From the NCBI GenBank assembly GCA_025963715.1, contig JAOQAG010000008.1, positions 358,720 through 422,719 on the forward strand: DNA of 64,000 nt. The letters are read 5' to 3'. A model generated the notes under the pieces. That model searched no databases, was not told the DNA's origin, and worked only from the letters and a program-made list of their open reading frames with translations. Made by a program: the position numbers and the translations under genes. This DNA comes from Bacteroidota bacterium. GTDB lineage: Bacteria; Bacteroidota; Bacteroidia; 2-12-FULL-35-15. Positions 25,917 to 33,332 of this stretch are shown piece by piece (the stretch's first letter is position 1; each line of letters begins with the position of its first letter).

Positions 25917-25949
25917 AAAATCCCTTTCCGTTAAACAGAAGGGGATTTT
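25917..25949. terminator. Terminator between lepA and the convergent T9SS gene
   Basis: AAAATCCCTTTC (25917-25928) pairs with GAAGGGGATTTT (25938-25949) with one wobble; loop of 9 bases. The arms are A- and T-rich on both strands, so it can act in both directions. Confidence 0.75.
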
Positions 25950-25960
25950 CAATTAAATAT

Positions 25961-26944
25961 TTATTGCTTCACAATTTTTTTTACTGCCGAGTTTCCGTTT
26001 GAATCGCTGACCCTTAAAAAATAAATTCCTTTCGGCTGATTTGTTAAATCAATTTCGGTCACATTCTCTTTAATCTTCATTGTTATAATCGTGTTCCCCA
26101 ACAATCCCTTAACTTCCAAAACCGCATCAGTAACAGCTGCTCCGTTTATATTCAGCTTATACTTTCCTTCACCTGGATTCGGGTAAACGAAAACATTGTC
26201 TTCAGGTTCAGAAGGCTCGCTGATATTCACTGACAGCATAGTGCAAAAAGATCCGGGAGTTGTATAGATCCCGGTAGTGTCCGTAAAGCAATCCAGCACA
26301 TTCTGTATCTCGAATGGAGGCATTAATATTCCTAAAAAGCCAAAAGTCGAGCCTACTCCTTCAATTATTGAAACGTATGCCGGTCCGGGATTTGCTGTTT
26401 GTGAAATATTAAATCGTTTATGATAAATACTTCCTATCAGCACCGAATCGATTGAGCTTACCGTATCAGTAGACACAATAGTAGGATGAGTATACGATCC
26501 GGGCAAAGTATCACCTACGCTTAAATTAAAATCGTACAATAATGTATCGGTTAATTCTCCTGCGGGAATAAAATAAACTTTTTTATTAGATACATCTTCC
26601 CTGAAAGCACCGGGATAATAAATACTGGTGCTATTGTGTAAATAATAATATGAATACAAACTACCCAGCTGACATCCCCAGTAGCTACCCGAAGACCCGG
26701 TTGTAGCCGGATTTGGACTGTCATAAATAATTCCGGCCCATTTCAATTTATGATAGGTTGTCCCGCTGATAATAGTATCGCCATCAATATTAACCTGGTA
26801 ATCCCTGCAGCAGTTACAGTTATAATCACCCGAATTTTCCCGCCACAATGCACCGGCGCCCGGAAAAGAATGATAAACGCTGCTTTGTGCTTTCACAAAG
26901 CTTAAAGAGAAGCAAAAAAAGAATAAGAGTAGCAGTCTTTTCAT
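25961..26944 (-). CDS. T9SS type A secreted protein of unknown function
   Basis: A 327-residue protein: signal peptide (MKRLLLLFFFCFSLSFVKAQ), a beta-rich middle part with a cysteine cluster (YNCNCCRDYQVNIDGDTIIS), and a type A sorting domain over about the last 75 residues (VYPNPGEGKYKLNINGA ... LTNQPKGIYFLRV ... KKIVKQ). The type A signal sends proteins through T9SS, after which it is normally cut off and A-LPS attached. The middle part is not recognised; its layout (DYQVNIDGDTI, GTTYHKL) is that of a plain Bacteroidota secreted-protein family. Confidence 0.85.
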   Translation of the reverse strand: MKRLLLLFFFCFSLSFVKAQSSVYHSFPGAGALWRENSGDYNCNCCRDYQVNIDGDTIISGTTYHKLKWAGIIYDSPNPATTGSSGSYWGCQLGSLYSYYYLHNSTSIYYPGAFREDVSNKKVYFIPAGELTDTLLYDFNLSVGDTLPGSYTHPTIVSTDTVSSIDSVLIGSIYHKRFNISQTANPGPAYVSIIEGVGSTFGFLGILMPPFEIQNVLDCFTDTTGIYTTPGSFCTMLSVNISEPSEPEDNVFVYPNPGEGKYKLNINGAAVTDAVLEVKGLLGNTIITMKIKENVTEIDLTNQPKGIYFLRVSDSNGNSAVKKIVKQ

Positions 26945-26996
26945 GTAAATGGGTTTAAGGTTTATCTAATTTAACAAAATATTTTCAAAATCGCTG

Positions 26997-27016
26997 TAAC
27001 TTTACCGAAAGTTACC
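26997..27016. promoter_or_regulatory. Palindrome GTAACTTT-ACCG-AAAGTTAC before the ECF sigma gene
   Basis: A perfect 8-bp inverted repeat with a 4-base spacer, 36 bases before the sigma-factor ATG. I recall similar sequences upstream of ECF sigma operons in Bacteroidota; it could be the promoter read by this sigma factor or an operator. This role is inference. Confidence 0.45.
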
Positions 27017-27051
27017 CGTCATAAACCCGAAAACGCACAAAAAACGCTACA

Positions 27052-27537
27052 ATGACCGCAGAAGAATTCAACAAATGTGTTGACCAGTATGCCGATAATC
27101 TTTATCGCTTTATCCTTAAAAACATTAAGGACGAAGAAAAAGCGCGTGACGTTGTACAGGATACTTACGAAAAGCTGTGGCTGAAAGTATCCGAAGTGGA
27201 AAGTACCAACGCAAAATCGTACATGTTTACCACTGCGTACCGCACCATGATCGACCGGATCAGGAAAGACAAAAAGCAGGGTGAAATGACGGATGCGAAA
27301 ATGAACACGCTGAGCCACAGCAGACAATACAGTGATTTAAAAGAAATACTGAACGAAGCACTTACCAAATTACCGGAAATACAACGTTCCGTAATTTTGC
27401 TCCGCGATTATGAAGGTTATAATTATGCAGAGATCGGTGAAATTACCGGTTTGAGTGAATCACAGGTAAAAGTATACATTTTCAGGGCTCGCGGATTTTT
27501 GAAAAATTACATCGGCACCATGGAAAATGTGATTTAA
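27052..27537 (+). CDS. ECF-family RNA polymerase sigma factor
   Basis: A 161-residue sigma factor of group 4. Region 2 is in the first 80 residues (YADNLYRFILKNIKDEEKAR, DVVQDTYEKLW, KSYMFTTAYRTMIDRIRKD). Region 4 has the helix-turn-helix EGYNYAEIGEITGLSESQVKVYI, preceded by LPEIQRSVILLRDYE. Region 3 is absent, as usual. It redirects RNA polymerase to a small set of envelope or stress genes. The next two genes follow at 25 and 28 bases and probably are its regulator and an effector. Confidence 0.95.
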   Translation: MTAEEFNKCVDQYADNLYRFILKNIKDEEKARDVVQDTYEKLWLKVSEVESTNAKSYMFTTAYRTMIDRIRKDKKQGEMTDAKMNTLSHSRQYSDLKEILNEALTKLPEIQRSVILLRDYEGYNYAEIGEITGLSESQVKVYIFRARGFLKNYIGTMENVI

Positions 27538-27562
27538 ACAGGTTAATACTATTAAAATATAA

Positions 27563-28873
27563 ATGAAGATCAACAGGAACAATTACGAAGCTTTTTTCCT
27601 CGATTACCACGAAGGAAATCTGGCACCTCAACAGGTGGCGGAATTGTTATTGTTTGTAGAGCAGCATCCGGAACTGAAAGAAGAATTTGAAAGCTTTGAG
27701 AATTTTTCCCTGGAAGATCTTTCAAATATTTCCTTCGGTGATACATCCGGCCTGAAAAAACAAATCACGGTCGAAAACAAGGATGAGTATTTTATCCGCG
27801 CCATCGAAAATAATCTGAATCCAACTGAACAACAATTAGTAGATCAGTTTTTAAAACAACATCCGCAATACAAAGTTGATTTTGAGCTTTTTCAAAAAAC
27901 AAAATTAACGGCGGACCGGTCGGTTGTATTTGCAGACAAAGACATTTTAAAAGACATTGCCATCACTACCGATTACCTGCTGATCGCTTCTGTGGAAGGA
28001 TTACTCACAAAGCAGGAATCATCCATGTTGAATCACCAACTGGCAGTGGATGCGGAAATGCAACAAAATTATGCGTTATATCAGCAAACAAAAGTTACCG
28101 CGGATCAAACCATTGTTTTTGAAAACAAAGAAGAATTAAAACGCAAAGAAAGAAAAGTAATTCCCTTGTTTTATTATGTTGCTGCCGCTGCCGCGATCAT
28201 TTTATTATTCGGGCTTTCCGTTTTATTTAATAATACAAACAACAACACTCCGGCAGTTGCTGTTAAACCCGCAAACGAACCAAAAATAAAAATGGAGAAT
28301 AACGCCGTAAGCCCTGTAAACACAAAAGAAAAAGATGCGCTGGCAGCAACAACAAACATTACTCCGGCTAAAACAGCTGCGGCAGGCAAACAAAAAAATA
28401 CTGCCCCAAACAATTCGATGGCTGTTGCAGTAAATAAAAAAGAAAAAACGATTGTTGCTCCGGTTGAAACACCGGCACCGATTATCGCGCAAAGCAAAGA
28501 AGAAAAACAAAGCCCGGCAGTTGATCCTGAAAACAAAACAAATACCACTGCTCCTGTAACCAACGAACAGCCTGCAATTGCACAGGTTCGCCCACAGGTA
28601 AAACCTAATAACGATGGTCCTTTTTTATCGCTTGGCGAAATTGCAGCAACAAAGATCAAGCAAAAAACAATGGATGAAGATGCATTGAAAAACGAAAAGA
28701 AATTTGGCAAATTAAATAAATTCAGCGGCTGGGATGCATTACAGGTTGTTGCAAAAGGAGTAAGCAAACTTACCGGTAAAAAAGTAGAAGTAAAACCTAC
28801 TTATAACGACGAAGGCGAAGTTACTGCCTACGCTTTTAATGCTGGTAAAATAGGCTTTTCGAAGGAAAGATAA
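27563..28873 (+). CDS. Membrane protein with triplicated cytoplasmic units, candidate anti-sigma factor
   Basis: A 436-residue protein. The cytoplasmic half (1-195) consists of three related units of about 60 residues. They end in SFGDTSGLKK, SVVFADKDILK and TIVFENKEELK and contain HPELKEEF-like, HPQYKVDF-like and DAEMQQNY-like helices. One transmembrane helix is at about 200-222 (PLFYYVAAAAAIILLFGLSV). The periplasmic part is a Thr/Ala/Pro/Lys-rich linker (230-340) and a small C-terminal domain (GKLNKFSGWDALQVVAKGVSKLT). The single-pass layout and position after the sigma factor suggest it holds the sigma factor at the membrane. The zinc anti-sigma HxxxCxxC motif is absent. Confidence 0.75.
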   Translation: MKINRNNYEAFFLDYHEGNLAPQQVAELLLFVEQHPELKEEFESFENFSLEDLSNISFGDTSGLKKQITVENKDEYFIRAIENNLNPTEQQLVDQFLKQHPQYKVDFELFQKTKLTADRSVVFADKDILKDIAITTDYLLIASVEGLLTKQESSMLNHQLAVDAEMQQNYALYQQTKVTADQTIVFENKEELKRKERKVIPLFYYVAAAAAIILLFGLSVLFNNTNNNTPAVAVKPANEPKIKMENNAVSPVNTKEKDALAATTNITPAKTAAAGKQKNTAPNNSMAVAVNKKEKTIVAPVETPAPIIAQSKEEKQSPAVDPENKTNTTAPVTNEQPAIAQVRPQVKPNNDGPFLSLGEIAATKIKQKTMDEDALKNEKKFGKLNKFSGWDALQVVAKGVSKLTGKKVEVKPTYNDEGEVTAYAFNAGKIGFSKER

Positions 28874-28901
28874 TTTTTAAGGTCATTTTGATTTATTCTA
28901 T

Positions 28902-29906
28902 ATGCGGAGCACCGGTAAATTTTATTCCTGCTTTTTTATTCTCCTGTTCTTCTTCCCGGTTTTTTCATTCTCTCAAACTGAAAAAGTAAATTTTTCTAAA
29001 ATTGATGCTTACGCCAAATCAATAAAAGGAATAAATGATCCCGGCAAGCTTTCTAAAAAATTAACGGCTCCTTACAAAACAGAACTGGAAAAAACCCGCT
29101 CTATTTTCAGATGGGTTGCCGAGAACATCAGTTACGATACAAAAGAATTTCATCTTCCTCCATCCGAATCATCTTACACAAAATTGTTTTACAAGCTGGA
29201 TCCTGCAACCAAAAACATTGATAATGTATACCATGTTGAATTGGCAAAATATGTTTTGAAAAATAAAAAAGCGATCTGCGAAGGGTACGCCGTATTATTT
29301 AAAGTGCTTTGCGATAGCGCAAACCTAAAAACAGAAGTGGTGCACGGAATTGCTAAAAATTCGGTGAGCAACATCGGCACAGCCATGAAAGAGAATCACG
29401 CCTGGAATGCTATCTTTTTAGATAATAAATGGCAATTGCTGGATGCAACCTGGGCAAGCGGTTCCTGCAACGACAGCACAACCATTTTTACAAAACAGTA
29501 TGACGATTTTTATTTTTTAACTCCGCCCAACAAGCTCATCATTAACCATTTTCCAACAGATCCGAAATGGATGTTATTCAGTAATCCGCCTTTGTTAACG
29601 CAATTTTTAAGCTATCCGCTGGCATACACCGGGTACTTTGCAAACAACATCAGCTCTTACTCACCAATCAATGGAATTATAGAAGCGAGGATTGGAAATA
29701 AAATTTCTTTTACAATGAACATCCCTGTTAAAGATTCAGATATTTCTGTTTCATCAAAAACAGGAAGTAAAGAGATCACAATGAAAAGACAGGAAAAAAC
29801 AGTGACCTATGAATATGTGGTCAGCTCCGACAAGGATGATGAGTTGGATATTTTTCTGGATGGTAAATGTGTTTTTACTTACCGGATCGTAGTTGTTCCA
29901 AAATAA
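28902..29906 (+). CDS. Secreted transglutaminase-like domain protein
   Basis: A 334-residue exported protein (signal about 1-25, PVFSFSQ). A transglutaminase/cysteine-protease-like domain occupies about 60-190. The catalytic triad can be read as Cys126 (KAICEGYAVLFK), His166 (ENHAWNAIF) and Asp181 (QLLDATWASG). The C-terminal 130 residues form a beta-rich domain. In bacteria such domains are often peptidases or crosslinking enzymes acting in the periplasm. It is third in the ECF sigma operon (28 bases after the candidate anti-sigma gene), so it is probably made in response to the same signal. Confidence 0.82.
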   Translation: MRSTGKFYSCFFILLFFFPVFSFSQTEKVNFSKIDAYAKSIKGINDPGKLSKKLTAPYKTELEKTRSIFRWVAENISYDTKEFHLPPSESSYTKLFYKLDPATKNIDNVYHVELAKYVLKNKKAICEGYAVLFKVLCDSANLKTEVVHGIAKNSVSNIGTAMKENHAWNAIFLDNKWQLLDATWASGSCNDSTTIFTKQYDDFYFLTPPNKLIINHFPTDPKWMLFSNPPLLTQFLSYPLAYTGYFANNISSYSPINGIIEARIGNKISFTMNIPVKDSDISVSSKTGSKEITMKRQEKTVTYEYVVSSDKDDELDIFLDGKCVFTYRIVVVPK

Positions 29907-29941
29907 GATAACGTTATAGCTAATTAAATGGCTATATGCCT

Positions 29942-29963
29942 GGTATAAATTTTCCGATAGTCA
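29942..29963. repeat. Solo end of the MITE-like family (TGACTATCGG...)
   Basis: Minus-strand TGACTATCGGAAAATTTATA followed by CC matches the terminal repeat at 63876-63897 with two changes. The body of the element would lie toward 29907 but only 35 bases remain before the transglutaminase stop, so it is a remnant. Confidence 0.5.
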
Positions 29964-30003
29964 CGAATTCTAATTTTTCTAAAGTTTCACACATAGTATT
30001 AAC

Positions 30004-30063
30004 CCAGATTCGTAGTGTCATCCTGAGCTTGTCGAAGGACGTTTTTTATTCGTTATCCGTACC
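30004..30063. repeat. 42-bp 3'-end repeat interrupted by a TCATCCTGAGC palindrome
   Basis: CCAGATTCGTA and TTATCCGTACC, the two flanks of the 42-bp repeat, are here separated by TGTCATCCTGAGCTTGTCGA and a T run. The last part lies on the nadB stop codon and encodes its final residues. Confidence 0.5.
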
Positions 30064-31620
30064 TTTTGGATAATTCACCGTATAGTGCAATCCCCTGCTC
30101 TCCTTGCGTTTCCTTGCATGCTTGATAATAATATACGCCACATTGATAAGATTGCGCAACTCGCATAATTTAGGCGAAACAGTTGTGGTGAGATACAACG
30201 ATTCGTTTTCCTTGTAAAGAATTTCAAGCCTGTCAAACGCTCGCTGTAAGCGGAGATCTGAGCGTACAATTCCTACATAATTGGTCATGATCGCTTGCAC
30301 TTCACGCAGGCTCTGGATCAGCAGCACCATTTCTTCGGGGTGTGCCGTTCCCTCTGCATCCCAATCAGGGATAGCTTCACAGAAGTTTGTATTCCTGATC
30401 ACTTCTATCGCATTAAGCGCTGCGCGATGACCATACACTACCGCCTCCAGCAGTGAATTGGAGGCTAAGCGGTTGGCGCCATGCAAGCCTGTAGAAGAAC
30501 ATTCTCCCACAGCGTATAAATTTTTAATGCTGCTGCAGCCGTTTTTATCTACCTGGATCCCGCCACACATGTAGTGTGCAGCCGGAACAACGGGAACATA
30601 ATCCGTCATCATATCAATGCCAATGCTCAAACACTTTTGATAAATGTTTGGAAAATGTTTGATCAGCTCTTTTTTATCGAGATGCCTGCAATCAAGGTAT
30701 ACATAGTCATCTCCACGGGTTTTCATTTCGTTATCGATGGCACGTGCTACAATATCACGCGGCGCCAGTGATTTGCGCGCATCATATTTTTCCATGAACT
30801 CTTTTCCATCCACGGTTTTTAAGATCCCGCCAAAGCCGCGTACCGCTTCGGATACCAAAAACGAGGGGCTTTCACCTGGATTGTATAGCGATGTGGGATG
30901 AAACTGGTAAAATTCCATTCCCTCCACGCGTCCTTTTGCACGATACACCATTGCCACACCATCGCCGGTAGCGATCGTAGGATTGGTAGTAGTACTGTAC
31001 ACATGCCCGGCGCCGCCCGTTGCCATTAAAATGGTTTTCGCCAAAATCGTTTCGATCTTATTGCTGCGTAAATTCAACACATACGCACCGTAACATTCAA
31101 TACCCGGTGTGCGGCTGTTCACTTCAATCCCCAAATGATGTTGTGTAAGAATGTCGATCGCAAAATGATGATCGAGGATCTTAATATTGGGATGCTTGTG
31201 TACAGCAGCCAGCAAAGCGCGCTCGATCTCAAATCCCGTATTGTCTTTGTGATGCAGGATGCGGTGTTCCGAATGTCCGCCTTCCTTTGCCAGGTCATAC
31301 TCGCCGCTGGATGTTTTATCAAATTTAGCGCCCCAGCTGATCAGTTCATTCACCCGTTCGGTGGATTCCGTGATCACCATCCGCACCACTTCTTCGTCAC
31401 AGATTCCGTCACCGGCAATTAATGTATCACTGATGTGTTTTTCGTAACTATCCGGACTGTACATCACCGCTGCAATTCCGCCCTGTGCATATTTTGTATT
31501 GCTCTCGTCCTCGTTGGCTTTGGTGATCATGCACACATTGCCGTGTTCAGCTACTTTCAGCGCATAGCTCAATCCCGCAATCCCCGAACCGATGATTAAA
31601 AAATCTGTTTTTGTTTTCAT
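30046..31620 (-). CDS. nadB: L-aspartate oxidase
   Basis: A 524-residue FAD enzyme that turns L-aspartate into iminoaspartate in de novo NAD synthesis. The N-terminal FAD site is DFLIIGSGIAGLSYALKVAE. Succinate-dehydrogenase-like blocks follow: TKYAQGGIAAV, GGHSEHRILHHKDNTG, FYQFHPTSLY, SLAPRDIVARAID, AAHYMCGGIQVD and the C-terminal HGANRLASNSLLEAVVYGHRA. Length is normal (E. coli 540). nadA and nadC are not in the window. The last few codons (TDNE and stop) come from a dispersed repeat. Confidence 0.96.
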   Translation of the reverse strand: MKTKTDFLIIGSGIAGLSYALKVAEHGNVCMITKANEDESNTKYAQGGIAAVMYSPDSYEKHISDTLIAGDGICDEEVVRMVITESTERVNELISWGAKFDKTSSGEYDLAKEGGHSEHRILHHKDNTGFEIERALLAAVHKHPNIKILDHHFAIDILTQHHLGIEVNSRTPGIECYGAYVLNLRSNKIETILAKTILMATGGAGHVYSTTTNPTIATGDGVAMVYRAKGRVEGMEFYQFHPTSLYNPGESPSFLVSEAVRGFGGILKTVDGKEFMEKYDARKSLAPRDIVARAIDNEMKTRGDDYVYLDCRHLDKKELIKHFPNIYQKCLSIGIDMMTDYVPVVPAAHYMCGGIQVDKNGCSSIKNLYAVGECSSTGLHGANRLASNSLLEAVVYGHRAALNAIEVIRNTNFCEAIPDWDAEGTAHPEEMVLLIQSLREVQAIMTNYVGIVRSDLRLQRAFDRLEILYKENESLYLTTTVSPKLCELRNLINVAYIIIKHARKRKESRGLHYTVNYPKGTDNE

Positions 31621-31671
31621 GATCTCTATCTCCAGCCCGCTTTTGAAAAAAGAACAGGAGCTTTTTTTAGT

Positions 31672-31679
31672 TATCTTTG
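31672..31679 (+). promoter_or_regulatory. Candidate -7 element for the Nfu gene
   Basis: TATCTTTG matches TAnnTTTG exactly and lies 20 bases before the ATG at 31700. It places the transcription start inside the longer open frame, supporting the shorter start. Confidence 0.55.
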
Positions 31680-31699
31680 TAGCTCAAAATTACAAAAAG

Positions 31700-32323
31700 A
31701 TGGACACATTAGTAAAAAAGCCAATTATCATATATGCGGAGAGTACTCCCAATCCTTCTTCCATGAAATTTGTTGCCAATCAATTATTGGTGCAGGATGG
31801 TGCAACAGCACAGTATCTTTCAAAAGCAGAAACAAAAGGATCGCCATTAGCGCAAAAATTATTTGAATTCCCCTTCGTAAAAGCCGTGTTTTTAGCATCG
31901 AATTTTGTGACGATTTCTAAAACAGATGCCATTCAATGGGAAGAGGTAACACAGGAATTGCGCGATTTTATCCGCATTTACCTGAACGACGGAAAGGCGG
32001 TAATCACTGAATTACCAAAACAGGAAGTAGCAGTTGATAATACATTCACAACAAAGAAAGAAGTGTTTACCGAACACGCTGCACCCACCACAGAAATTGA
32101 AGTAAAGATTGTGGAGATCCTCGAGCAATATATTCGTCCGGCTGTTGAAGGCGATGGCGGAAGCATCACATTCACGAGTTATGTGGATGGCATTGTTACG
32201 GTTCAATTACGCGGCGCCTGCAGTGGCTGTCCTTCTTCCACCATTACGTTAAAAGCAGGCATTGAAGGCTTGTTAAAACGCATGATCCCGGAAGTGAAGG
32301 AAGTGGTTGCGGAAGCGGTTTAA
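31700..32323 (+). CDS. Nfu/NifU-type iron-sulfur scaffold protein
   Basis: The start at 31700 gives 207 residues; the frame extends to 31592 but that part crosses the promoter. The N-terminal domain carries the Nfu signature ESTPNPSSMKFVANQLL. The C-terminal NifU domain (about 133-207) has the cluster-binding pair Cys174-x2-Cys177 in RGACSGCPSS. It binds a 4Fe-4S cluster and hands it to target enzymes. The domain order matches NfuA of eukaryotic and Bacteroidota type (N-domain then NifU). An unknown gene starts 17 bases downstream. Confidence 0.93.
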   Translation: MDTLVKKPIIIYAESTPNPSSMKFVANQLLVQDGATAQYLSKAETKGSPLAQKLFEFPFVKAVFLASNFVTISKTDAIQWEEVTQELRDFIRIYLNDGKAVITELPKQEVAVDNTFTTKKEVFTEHAAPTTEIEVKIVEILEQYIRPAVEGDGGSITFTSYVDGIVTVQLRGACSGCPSSTITLKAGIEGLLKRMIPEVKEVVAEAV

Positions 32324-32340
32324 GAAAATCCTGCTGCTCA

Positions 32341-33129
32341 TTGAAAAATAAAATTTTCATATTTCTACTCGTTTTTTTTCCGCTATCAATGTTGGGACAG
32401 AGGCCTGATTCGCTCCACACCAGGAGGATCGGCGCCATTGGCTCATTGGATGTTGCTTATAATTTTCAGGATAAAGTATTAGGCCCGGGTATGGGCCGTA
32501 AGTGGACAGCCGGTGTAAGCTACTGTAATAAAAAAAGAGAGTTCATCGTATTTGTAGCTGCCGGAATAAAAGGTTTTAAAATAAATGCATTATCATCTAC
32601 GTTTCGCGGATCGTTTATAAACGATGTTCAAAAACATTATGTCCCCATCAATCACACAAGTGAAGACAGCCTGGTTGGTGCTAAAATGAACGGTTCGCCC
32701 GGAAATAGCATGTGGGGAACTTATTCTCAATACGTACAGGCCGGTTTTATTTTAGTAAAATATAAATGGAAACCAACCATTAGCTTTTACCTGGGCCGGG
32801 AGGATTTTCTTTTATACGGAGGTTTTGCACAATATGAAGATCCTGAGAATCACGATATTGATTACGTAAGCATGACCACCACTTTTTACGAATTGAAGCT
32901 GGGCTGTACCATTCCGTTCAAAAAAATGTGGAACCTTCCATGTAATCCAATCATAAACATCGGATATAAATGGGTGGATTATGGCAAGATTCAATTCGCT
33001 TCGGCACCTTTAAGTGCTTATACTACAGGGGATTTAGCAGACAAATACAGAAACCAGGGCAAGCTTACTGTTTCGCTTTCGTTTTATGTATGGTCGAACT
33101 GGGATTGGAGATACAAACGATCTAAATAA
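32341..33129 (+). CDS. Secreted or outer-membrane protein of unknown function
   Basis: A 262-residue protein with a signal peptide (MKNKIFIFLLVFFPLSMLGQ) whose start codon is TTG at 32341; no ATG is available before the hydrophobic core. The mature protein has many alternating aromatic and glycine residues (FIVFVAAGIKGFKINAL, TFYELKLGCTIPFKKMW, LTVSLSFYVWSNWDWRYK). This and the aromatic C-terminus resemble an outer-membrane beta-barrel, but I do not recognise the family. The terminator stem includes its last codons and stop. Confidence 0.7.
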   Translation: MKNKIFIFLLVFFPLSMLGQRPDSLHTRRIGAIGSLDVAYNFQDKVLGPGMGRKWTAGVSYCNKKREFIVFVAAGIKGFKINALSSTFRGSFINDVQKHYVPINHTSEDSLVGAKMNGSPGNSMWGTYSQYVQAGFILVKYKWKPTISFYLGREDFLLYGGFAQYEDPENHDIDYVSMTTTFYELKLGCTIPFKKMWNLPCNPIINIGYKWVDYGKIQFASAPLSAYTTGDLADKYRNQGKLTVSLSFYVWSNWDWRYKRSK

Positions 33130-33170
33130 AAAAGCTCAATCGTTATGATTGAGCTTTTTTATTTAGATCG
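33118..33170. terminator. Perfect 24-bp terminator stem covering the stop codon
   Basis: 33118-33141 pairs perfectly with 33147-33170 around loop GTTAT. The left arm encodes the last three residues (Arg-Ser-Lys) and the TAA stop of the upstream gene. The arms hold AAAAAAGCTCAATC and GATTGAGCTTTTTT, so it can terminate on both strands. Confidence 0.85.
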
Positions 33171-33175
33171 TGGTA

Positions 33176-33286
33176 AAACGCTGTGTTTATTTCTCGCAGA
33201 GGCGCAAAGTTCGCAGAGGCTAAATGTTTACTGTGTGTAAGAGAACGCAAAGGTTATATTTCGCTTGCGCGAAATTTTAAGCAACT
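33176..33286. repeat. Degenerate GCAGAGGCGCAAAG-type repeat region
   Basis: Contains TCTCGCAGAGGCGCAAAG and TCGCAGAGGC near-duplicates and a small hairpin ATTTCGCTTGCGCGAAAT (33258-33275), the same kind of inner hairpin seen in the larger palindromic elements. No gene. Confidence 0.4.
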
Positions 33287-33332
33287 CCACACACAGATTC
33301 GTAATATTCGTCTCTGTTCGTTATCCGTATCC
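33287..33332. repeat. 42-bp 3'-end repeat, copy after the SBBP-protein gene
   Basis: Minus-strand sense begins at the stop of the gene at 33332 and reads GGATACGGATAACGAACAGA then GACGAATATTACGAATCTGTG. Matches 42767-42808 and 48558-48599. Confidence 0.6.

Noticed and set aside
28174..28767. 197-codon minus-strand frame opposite the candidate anti-sigma gene
   Set aside because: It is the antisense of the Ala/Pro/Lys-rich linker and gives a false hydrophobic sequence.
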